Shown here piece by piece: positions 30,865 to 37,594 of a stretch of DNA of 37,594 nucleotides. The stretch is from Bacillota bacterium (lineage in GTDB: Bacteria; Bacillota; Clostridia; Peptostreptococcales; Anaerovoracaceae). The stretch is from positions 1 through 37,594 of the forward strand of contig JAGAHX010000077.1 of NCBI GenBank assembly GCA_017626845.1, read 5' to 3'. The translations under genes were made by a program, and so were the position numbers. The notes under the pieces were generated by a model, which saw only the letters and a program-made list of their open reading frames with translations, searched no databases and was not told the origin of the DNA. The stretch's first letter is position 1. Each line of letters begins with the position of its first letter.

Positions 30865-32205
30865 CTACTTCAGTTTGGCATACAGGCTGGCCAGAGAAAT
30901 GCCCAGCTCCTTTGCCGCCGCTTTTTTGCCCTTCAGGTCGGTGCCATAGAACTCCAGGGTACGCAGGATCTCGGTCTTTTCATACTCCCGCACCCGGTCG
31001 TACAGGGGCAGCGTGCCCCGGCGGGTGCTCTTGCCGATGTTCTCCGGCAGGTTGGCCTCCGTGATCTGCCCGTCCTGGCAGGTATAGGCGGAGAACTCCA
31101 GTACAGACTTCAGCTCCCGGACGTTGCCCGGCCAGCTGTGGTACATCAGCACGTCCAGGGCGTCCTCCGTAATGGAGAGCCGCTGCTTCAACGTAATGGA
31201 CAGCTCGTCCAGGATCTGCTTTACCAGCAGGGGAAGATCCTCCATCCGTTCCCGGAGCGCCGGGATCTTGACTGCAAAACTGCTGAGCGCATAATACAGC
31301 TCCGTGCTGAATTTGCCCGCGGTCACCAGTTCCGTCAGGTCCACGTTGCTGGCGGCGATGATCCGCACGTCCACCGGCAGTTCCGTTACGGAACCCACCG
31401 GCCGTATCGTGCCGCTCTGGATGGTCCGCAGGATCTTGCTCTGCAGATCCAGGCTCATCTCGGAGATCTCATCCAGCACCAGCGTGCCGCCGTTGGTGGC
31501 TTCGAAGATGCCGATCTGCTCGTCCGCCGCATCGCCGTAGGCTCTGTGGGTCACCCGGCCGAAGAGCTGGGCCTCCAGCGCCGGCGAATCGAACAGCGCG
31601 CAGTTGATGGAGGCGAAGGGCTCCTTGCTGCGGTTGCTGGCATTGTGGATCGCCTTGGCGTAGACCCCTTTTCCCGTTCCGGATTCGCACATCAGGAGCA
31701 CCGGCGCCCGCAGAGGCGCGATCTTTTTGGCAAAATCCCGGCAGGCCCGGGAGCTTTTGGCTTTCGCTGCGATCACGTCGAAGGTGACCCCCGTCGTGTT
31801 CGTCTGGTTGACCCGGTGCAGGATCTGCCGGTTGCGCCGCTCCGCTTCGTCGATCTTTTTGCGGAAGCTGGAAGCCTCGTCCATGAAGGTGACCACGGAG
31901 ATCCCCCCGATGAGCGTTCCGTACTCGAAGATCGGATACATGTTGACGAAATAGGAGCTGGCCCCTTCCCTGCGTTCCATCTGCAGGATGGGACGCCCGG
32001 TCTTCAGCACGTCGGGAAGCCGGGCGCCGGGCCGGAGTTCCCGGAGCTTCCGGCCTTCGATGGCGTCATCCGGGATGCCGCCGTCTTTCTCCAGAAATTC
32101 CCGGTATGCCCGGTTGGCGAAGACGATCGTCTCGCCGGCGTCTATGATGTTGATGCCCTCGTGTAGAGAGTTAAAAATTGCTTTTGCGGAATCGGACAGG
32201 ACCAT
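30865..32205 (-). CDS. PAS-AAA+ transcriptional regulator, degenerate sigma-54-activator type
   Basis: 446-aa cytoplasmic regulator. PAS domain about 7-110, AAA+ domain about 145-370 with Walker A CESGTGKG (173-180) and Walker B TLVLDEI (241-247), and a Fis-type HTH at the C-terminus (about 408-446, AAAKELGISLASLYAKL). The loop that contacts sigma-54, normally GAFTGA, reads THRAYGDA (219-226), and the arginine finger, normally in LYYRLN, reads LYYALS (303-308). Both changes suggest that it cannot activate sigma-54 polymerase and works at sigma-A promoters, as TyrR does. The ATG at 32205 follows GGAGGTG. It is encoded directly upstream of the CitMHS/AtuA unit, with its probable operators on both sides. 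Confidence 0.88.
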   Translation of the reverse strand: MVLSDSAKAIFNSLHEGINIIDAGETIVFANRAYREFLEKDGGIPDDAIEGRKLRELRPGARLPDVLKTGRPILQMERREGASSYFVNMYPIFEYGTLIGGISVVTFMDEASSFRKKIDEAERRNRQILHRVNQTNTTGVTFDVIAAKAKSSRACRDFAKKIAPLRAPVLLMCESGTGKGVYAKAIHNASNRSKEPFASINCALFDSPALEAQLFGRVTHRAYGDAADEQIGIFEATNGGTLVLDEISEMSLDLQSKILRTIQSGTIRPVGSVTELPVDVRIIAASNVDLTELVTAGKFSTELYYALSSFAVKIPALRERMEDLPLLVKQILDELSITLKQRLSITEDALDVLMYHSWPGNVRELKSVLEFSAYTCQDGQITEANLPENIGKSTRRGTLPLYDRVREYEKTEILRTLEFYGTDLKGKKAAAKELGISLASLYAKLK

Positions 32206-32281
32206 GGGACACCTCCATGGTTCTATAATTCCAGAAGCCTGGAACAATGTCAAGAATAACTTCATTCAAGGTGTCCCATGG
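32202..32281. repeat. 13-bp perfect inverted repeat around the regulator promoter
   Basis: CCATGGGACACCT (32202-32214) and AGGTGTCCCATGG (32269-32281) are exact inverted copies flanking 54 bases. The left copy contains the ribosome site and start codon of the regulator; the right copy presents the same signals on the other strand, where no real gene follows. The 54 bases hold the promoter and operator copy 3. Confidence 0.7.
32222..32253 (-). promoter_or_regulatory. regulator promoter with operator copy 3 in the spacer
   Basis: Minus-strand TTGACA (32253-32248) and a TATAGA/ATTATA-like -10 18-20 bases on. The palindrome TTCCAG-AAGC-CTGGAA occupies 32229-32244, exactly between the two hexamers. 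Binding there would block polymerase, so negative autoregulation is the simplest reading. Confidence 0.62.
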
Positions 32282-32301
32282 GCCGCCTTTTCCGCAATTT
32301 C

Positions 32302-35300
32302 TCAATAATTCCGATGCAGCTGGTAATACGACCCGTAAGACTGGTCGAAGAGGATCGCCACATCCCAGGTGAGGGTGCCGCCGTCCGCAAATCGGGCGGT
32401 AAAGCGCACCGTCGCCGGCACCGGCTTCGCCGTGCCTATGGTCTGGAGCATGGAGCTGTGCCAGATCTGACCCGTAAAGTTCACTTTGCCGTCCGCACCC
32501 ATGCTGCCCCGGGTAAGCCGCGCAGCATACTGGGGGAACTGCAGGAGCTGGGCGTCCACGGAGATGGGATCGCCGCCCGTAGGCGCATTCAGCACCAGCG
32601 TCTCCCCGGGCCAGAACATGTTGGCGGGCCGCACGGCATCCGTGCCCTTCTTCGCCTCGTTCCAGGCCAGCCGGTTGGCTTCCCAGGCGGCTGTGTGGGT
32701 CACGGAGCCGGTCAGGGACCGCTCCTCCTTCACCTTAAAGCGCAGCGTGTCGATATCCGAGCCCTGCCCGTCGCTCACCGTCACCACGATGTCGTAGGTA
32801 CCGGGCGCAGCAGCGGGAAGGCCGGAGAGCACGACGGCCGGATAGTTCCCGGAGGCGTCGGGCTTCAGATCCTTTACGGTCTTCGAACCGATGGGCTTGC
32901 TGCCGGAATCTTTGTAGACCTCGATCGTTACGGTCAGAGGATCCTTATCCTTGTCGTCCACCTTCGCCGTCACCGTATAGGTATTCCCGGCCTTCGGCGC
33001 CGCCGGATCCGTCGTAATGCTCTTGACCCAGGGAGCGTCGTTCCCCGGCCCGCTCTGGATATAGAACGTGATGGCCACCCGGTTGGATTCCTTGTCGTAG
33101 GCCGGATCGCCGGTGCTGTCCTCCTGCCAGTGGGTCAGGGTGTACTTGCCGTCTACCCAGAACTTCGTGACGGGCGCCGTCAGGTCCTTCCCGGCCTGGG
33201 GATGCAGTCCGTCGCTCAGGGGCTCGTGAGTGTAGACCCAGTGCTGTTTCTTGGAGGGATCATTCTCGTAGTCGCCGTAATAGACCTGATAATTGATCGT
33301 CTCGCCCTTGGCATACACCCGGGCAGGCTCTTCCTTTTCCGTCTTGTACGGCTTCACTTCCGCCTCTGTGCCGCTCCGGCTCCATCTCGCCAGGTCCGCC
33401 TCCGCCTTAAAGCTGCAGGAGAGCGCCGTGTCCTCGGTCTGGCCGCTCACCGTCCAGATCCGCAGGTTGCGGATGACCGTTCCATCCTCCGCCGCAAGGG
33501 CGATGCGCCCGCCGCCGGAGAAGAGCAGGTCTTCCGCGTACAGCTGATTGCCCTCCTCGAAGAACCGTCCCTCCTGCAAGGCGCTGGGTAGCGCCGCGCC
33601 GGGATTCGACATGTAGAGCAGCAGGTCCGAAAAAGCGACCTGTCCGCCGCGGTTCGTATCGACCGAGGCCTTCAGCTGATGGCTCCCCGTCAGATTTCTG
33701 CGGACGAAGCGCACGTCTGCCGGCATTTCGTACAGCGCCAGCAGTGAGCTGCTTTCCAGCGTATGGATGCCGAACAGCGTGTCGTCGAAGCTCCAGCTGC
33801 TGTTGTAATAGCGGGTCTTTCCGGTGCTGGAAGAAGTATAGGAACCTCCCCTTCCCGTGCCGGTAAACACCATCTTCAGAACCTGCTGACCCGCCGGAAC
33901 ATTCAGATCCAGCGTAAGGGTCTTCGTGTAGCCCCGCATCGCCTCGCTCACCGCGGTGTAGACATTCCGGAGCCCGCTGACCCTCTGAACGCTGCTGTAG
34001 GGCGCAAAGTGCATCACCTGCTGCGGCGTCGTAAAGCTGCCGCTCACGCGGCGCATCTGCCCGTCCCCTTTTACGGACGAGGAGACCGGCACCGCCTGCA
34101 GGCCGGCCGCCTGAGTCGCCCCGCCCTCCTGCACCAGCAGCACCTTCAGGTTATCGATCCAGAAATACCAGCTGTGACCCGAGGCTTTCGTGCGTTCCTT
34201 TACGGAAGCGTTCAGCTCGTAGGAGCCGCTGTCCAGCAGACGGTCGTGCATATAGGTGCCGGACAGCCGGGAGATGCCGGCGGAGGGAATGTCCAGAACG
34301 ACCGCAGCCCCGCCGTCCTTGCGCAGCAGCAGCTGTTTGCTCTGCGGGTCGGTGTCCGCGTCATATTCGAAGTCCGCCGCCAAAACGGCACGGAATCCCT
34401 CCGGCACCGTAAAGCGGATGGGATAGGACGATCCGGTCTGCGTCCAGACGCTGGACGTCGAGCGCGTGGACAGCGTTCCGATGTAATACCGTCCTTCCCG
34501 GATGGCGGAGGTATCTGCCGTAAAGAACCGGTCCACCGCCGCATCGTCGAAATTCTCGACGTGCGACGCCGCCACCCGGTAGCCGTTCGTGCCGCTTCCC
34601 ATGCCGGAAGGGGCCGTCAGCTGCGCCTGCACGGAGAAGATGTCCGCCTTGGCCGTCGTATCGTATTCGTAGAAGTAGGTGGTATCCGGCGCCAGGCTGA
34701 TGGTGCGGGTCAGCGAGCCGGCGCCTTTCAGCACCGCCGCGTTCTGCCCCTGCTCCTTTCTCTGCCGTACGGCCGCCGCAACCTGCGTCATGGCGGTGGT
34801 CAGCGCATCCGCCGCAGGCGTTCCGTTCAGCGCTTCGTAATGGGTATAATCCGCTTCGTAAGACAGATGCTTCGCCTTCAGCCGCGCTTCCTCGTCCGCG
34901 CGGCTCTCCGCCACGTGAACGATCTGCTTGATGTCCGCGGAGCCGTTCAGATTCGCGGTTGCCCCTACGTAGCGCGGGCTCTGGACGCCTTCCTCCATGG
35001 GGAAACCCATGGGATTGCGCAGCGTCCCGTTGAACGAGAAGACCGCCGTATCCAGGTACCGTTCCCCGGTGGAATACACGTAATTACAGCCGAAGTACAC
35101 GCCGATGGCGCCGTTTTCGTCCTCCAGCGCGTACACAACGGGGGAACCGTAGTTCGGATAGTTATCCTCCTTGCTTCGTTTATCTGTATACACATCGTCC
35201 GTGTACACGCTGTATACGCAGCACCAGACCTCCCGGGTCTTAGGCAGGCGGTTCCGGCCGCCCAGCCCCACATAGCGCACCCGGCCGTCGCCGCCCCACA

Positions 35301-37594
35301 CGGGGAAGACCGAAGAGATGCTGTCGATCGATACCCGGATCGGCATCTTCCGGATGAGGGCGTTGTCCGCACCGTAGGCGTAGAACGCGCCGCCGCTTCT
35401 CACGAAGACGGCGCCGGATGCGTCGATGGCCAGGCCTTCGGCATCCCGGGCGTATCCTTCCAGTGACCCCTCCAGCAGCGCGCACCGCACGCTGCCCTTC
35501 GCGGCGTCGAACACGCCCCGGTAGAGCCCCAGACCTTTGCCCAGATCCAATTTTGCGACGAACTGCACGGACCCGTTCACGTAAGCAGGGCAGCAGATGG
35601 GCGCATCGTAAATGCACGATAGGCTGCCGCCGCTGCGGGGCATGCGCCAGATGCCGTTCTCCTTAAAGGTATAGATGGATTCCGGGGTCAGCAGGCTGAA
35701 CGCCCCCAGCGCCGCCGGCAACGTCGCCACGTAGGTCCCGGTGCGGATGTCGAACAGGGCCGTCTTGCCGCTGTCGATCAGGTAGAGATAGGTGCCGTCC
35801 GCATCGAATCCCCAGGAGGCGTCCCGCAGATAAGTATCGCTGTCCAGCACGGCCCGGGAAACGGTGGTCGTCCAGACGGTGCTGCCATTTTTGTCCCTTG
35901 CCGTGATCGTAAAGGGATAGGTATTGAGGCTGTACTTCGGATTGCCGCTGTAGGTCTCGACGGAAGGCAGAAGCATATAGGTGTAGCGGTTGTCTGCCGC
36001 CAGATTGCCGCCGCTCCACATGCCGCTGAAATAGGGGGAGTACAGCTGCAGGTCGCTGTCCCGGTAATCCCGGCCCCCGTGGCCTCCGGTGGTCACCTCC
36101 GTGAGCGTACCGGTCTTTGCCCCGGCAGCAGCCTGCCGGAAGTCCGCGGACACCTCCGCCGCAATGCCTTCCGCCAGGAGCGCCGCCTTTAAGCTCGGCG
36201 CCGCGGCCAGCACATCCCGGGCGGTCTTGTCCGACTCTGTGAGGATAAAGATCTCCGCCGTTTCGGTCCGCAGAAGGTCCAGGCTCACCCGGGGAGCGAT
36301 GTTGTCCACCCGGGAGGTTTTCTCCGCGCTATGGCTTAAATAATCGGCTTCTGAGATGTATTCCGGCAGGGTCTCCTCCGTCCACACGTCTTTTACCGTG
36401 AGCTTTACGGCAAAGGGGCCAACACCGGTCTTATCGAACCGCACGGACTTGCGGCTGCCGAAGCTGAGGTCCGCATACCCGGGCAGAGACGGAACGGACT
36501 GCCAGCTGCCGTCCGCCGCCTTGAACTGCCAGGTCCGCTGGAGAGCGTCGCCGTCGGAGACGGAAGCGCACACCGGAGTGATGGAAGCCGTATTCGTCCC
36601 TTCCTTCCGGTAATAGGCATCCTCCAGGTCGATGACCGCCAGAGGCGGCAGATCCGGCGCCACGTCGAAGCTGCCGAAGGCGCTGTCCGTGCCGCCTGCG
36701 CTGTCCTTCACCCGGATCTCGTAGGAAAGGGTGCGCGTCTCGTGCCATTTCGTCAGGAAATCCAGCTCCGCACAGAGGAAATACGCGTCGGAACCGGTAT
36801 CCAGCAGGCTGCGGTACTTGATGTGGGCGGAATTCACCGGCGCCTTTTCCGCACCGACGAACACCTTTTCCACGGAAATGCTCTCGCCGCTTGCAGCATC
36901 CGTCAGCTTTACGGACAGCTGATCGACGGGGTTCTTCGGGTCCTGCGCCACCGTAATCAGGAGCTCCTGCTTGCGGTTCTCCTTCTGCACGCCGCCCAGA
37001 TCCTCCAGGATGGCAGGCGTCTTTAAGATCTTGATGCTCTGGGTGTCCGTATCCTTCAGCCCGTTGGAGGCCGTGGCCGTCAGCTTCACCTGATAGGTGC
37101 CGCTCTTCGAAAACACCGCGATGGCCCCGGTCTTGCCGGATTTGCGGATGCTGCCCACGCCCTTCTGCACGATGGTAAAGCTGCTCTTGCCGAGCCCCAG
37201 TTCCGCCGCTCTGGCCGCGTTGATGCTCTTGCCGTCGACCTCGTACCAAGAGCAGTCCCGGGCTTCCACGTCGTGACCCGCATAGGCGACGGACGGCAGG
37301 TCCAGGATCGCATCCACACCCGTAATGTCGTCACCCTCTGCCGGCAGCGCAGGATCCGTGGGATCGCCGGGATCGTCCGGGTCGCCGCCGGGGTCGCCGC
37401 CTCCTGTGCCTGGATCACCACCCGTGCCGGGATCGTCTCCTGGGCCGGGATCCTCCGGCTCGGGCGTACGCAGGTCCGTAAACGAAAGGCTGACGGGAAA
37501 TTCGAAGTGCAGACCGCAGGCGCCCGCCGCAGCGAAGGTGCCGCTGCCGATGGAATAGCCCGCGGAATCCACAACGTTTACGCCCAGGGTAATG
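32302..37594 (-). CDS. very large surface protein with Ig/PKD-like domains, 5' end beyond window
   Basis: At least 1763 codons; the frame is open to the window edge (ITLGVNVVDSAGYS...), so the true start and signal peptide are outside. Near the visible N-terminus a Gly/Asp/Pro-rich linker (DPGTGGDPGTGGGDPGGDP) joins to a PKD-like domain (about 82-185) and then another (VIDLEDAYYRKEGTNTAS). About residues 500-800 look like beta-propeller blades (DGTYLYLIDSG, DIRTGTYVATLPAALG). Jelly-roll-like segments follow (for example near HDRLLDSGSYELNASVKE). Close to the end lies an Ig-like domain (KAGNTYTVTAKVDDKDKDPLTV...DIVVTVSDGQGSDIDTLRFKV), then a roughly 110-residue domain ending SYYQLHRNY. There is no LPXTG-type sorting signal. 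Extracellular binding or structural function is inferred from the domains. Confidence 0.82.
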   Translation of the reverse strand, partial: ITLGVNVVDSAGYSIGSGTFAAAGACGLHFEFPVSLSFTDLRTPEPEDPGPGDDPGTGGDPGTGGGDPGGDPDDPGDPTDPALPAEGDDITGVDAILDLPSVAYAGHDVEARDCSWYEVDGKSINAARAAELGLGKSSFTIVQKGVGSIRKSGKTGAIAVFSKSGTYQVKLTATASNGLKDTDTQSIKILKTPAILEDLGGVQKENRKQELLITVAQDPKNPVDQLSVKLTDAASGESISVEKVFVGAEKAPVNSAHIKYRSLLDTGSDAYFLCAELDFLTKWHETRTLSYEIRVKDSAGGTDSAFGSFDVAPDLPPLAVIDLEDAYYRKEGTNTASITPVCASVSDGDALQRTWQFKAADGSWQSVPSLPGYADLSFGSRKSVRFDKTGVGPFAVKLTVKDVWTEETLPEYISEADYLSHSAEKTSRVDNIAPRVSLDLLRTETAEIFILTESDKTARDVLAAAPSLKAALLAEGIAAEVSADFRQAAAGAKTGTLTEVTTGGHGGRDYRDSDLQLYSPYFSGMWSGGNLAADNRYTYMLLPSVETYSGNPKYSLNTYPFTITARDKNGSTVWTTTVSRAVLDSDTYLRDASWGFDADGTYLYLIDSGKTALFDIRTGTYVATLPAALGAFSLLTPESIYTFKENGIWRMPRSGGSLSCIYDAPICCPAYVNGSVQFVAKLDLGKGLGLYRGVFDAAKGSVRCALLEGSLEGYARDAEGLAIDASGAVFVRSGGAFYAYGADNALIRKMPIRVSIDSISSVFPVWGGDGRVRYVGLGGRNRLPKTREVWCCVYSVYTDDVYTDKRSKEDNYPNYGSPVVYALEDENGAIGVYFGCNYVYSTGERYLDTAVFSFNGTLRNPMGFPMEEGVQSPRYVGATANLNGSADIKQIVHVAESRADEEARLKAKHLSYEADYTHYEALNGTPAADALTTAMTQVAAAVRQRKEQGQNAAVLKGAGSLTRTISLAPDTTYFYEYDTTAKADIFSVQAQLTAPSGMGSGTNGYRVAASHVENFDDAAVDRFFTADTSAIREGRYYIGTLSTRSTSSVWTQTGSSYPIRFTVPEGFRAVLAADFEYDADTDPQSKQLLLRKDGGAAVVLDIPSAGISRLSGTYMHDRLLDSGSYELNASVKERTKASGHSWYFWIDNLKVLLVQEGGATQAAGLQAVPVSSSVKGDGQMRRVSGSFTTPQQVMHFAPYSSVQRVSGLRNVYTAVSEAMRGYTKTLTLDLNVPAGQQVLKMVFTGTGRGGSYTSSSTGKTRYYNSSWSFDDTLFGIHTLESSSLLALYEMPADVRFVRRNLTGSHQLKASVDTNRGGQVAFSDLLLYMSNPGAALPSALQEGRFFEEGNQLYAEDLLFSGGGRIALAAEDGTVIRNLRIWTVSGQTEDTALSCSFKAEADLARWSRSGTEAEVKPYKTEKEEPARVYAKGETINYQVYYGDYENDPSKKQHWVYTHEPLSDGLHPQAGKDLTAPVTKFWVDGKYTLTHWQEDSTGDPAYDKESNRVAITFYIQSGPGNDAPWVKSITTDPAAPKAGNTYTVTAKVDDKDKDPLTVTIEVYKDSGSKPIGSKTVKDLKPDASGNYPAVVLSGLPAAAPGTYDIVVTVSDGQGSDIDTLRFKVKEERSLTGSVTHTAAWEANRLAWNEAKKGTDAVRPANMFWPGETLVLNAPTGGDPISVDAQLLQFPQYAARLTRGSMGADGKVNFTGQIWHSSMLQTIGTAKPVPATVRFTARFADGGTLTWDVAILFDQSYGSYYQLHRNY

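Noticed and set aside
32278-33591. Plus-strand frame starting with a good-looking ribosome site
   Set aside because: The start signals come from the inverted copy of the regulator start region, and the frame is antisense to the surface protein gene.
37380-37460. Short tandem repeat resembling a CRISPR or satellite
   Set aside because: It is an in-frame Gly/Asp/Pro-rich linker of the surface protein, with degenerate units and no spacers.

Overview
The window looks like chromosome from a moderately high-GC member of the Clostridia (Firmicutes/Bacillota). The evidence is strong AGGAGG ribosome-binding sites, occasional GTG and TTG starts, lipobox lipoproteins with short basic signal peptides, a YesM/YesN-type two-component system, U-tailed intrinsic terminators, and gene families common in gut and amino-acid-fermenting Clostridia (AtuA/DUF1446, CitMHS, YtcJ-like amidohydrolase, TolC-like protein). 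No rRNA, tRNA, CRISPR array, phage or insertion-sequence gene was seen. Nearly all genes are on the minus strand; the only plus-strand operon is 14171-18906.

Left part (1-7550): two small membrane proteins, a PLD/DEAD helicase gene that has lost its 3' part, a tag gene behind two unrecognised lipoproteins, a lipoprotein made of two cystatin-like domains, sfsA, a pair of related palindromes in a gene-free stretch, and a nitrilase-family amidohydrolase.

Middle (7560-24300): this is the most interesting region. A minus-strand block encodes an FbpA/AfuABC-type ABC transporter and the two-component system that probably controls it. Divergently transcribed from a perfect palindrome is an operon of a BtpA/SgcQ-family protein, a HAD phosphatase, an FrlB/FraB-like SIS deglycase, FrlC and glucose-6-phosphate isomerase. 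Facing it is a second transporter operon: a polar-amino-acid-type ABC system, a PfkB-family kinase with an altered motif and another BtpA/SgcQ-family protein. A Nudix hydrolase and a metallo-beta-lactamase-fold enzyme lie between them. I infer an Amadori-compound (fructosamine) utilisation island with two entry routes, one for already phosphorylated substrate and one for free substrate that is phosphorylated inside the cell. Both routes would end in glucose 6-phosphate and then fructose 6-phosphate. The substrate is not proven by sequence.

Right part (24300-37594): a YtcJ-like amidohydrolase; a GC-rich 212-base rod-like foldback element; a TolC-like secreted protein; and an operon of a CitMHS transporter with a split AtuA protein. 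That operon lies next to an AAA+ PAS regulator whose sigma-54-contact loop and arginine finger are degenerate. Three copies of a 16-bp palindrome (arms TTCCAG/CTGGAA) surround the regulator and transporter genes and look like its operators. The window ends inside a very large surface protein gene whose 5' end is beyond the edge.
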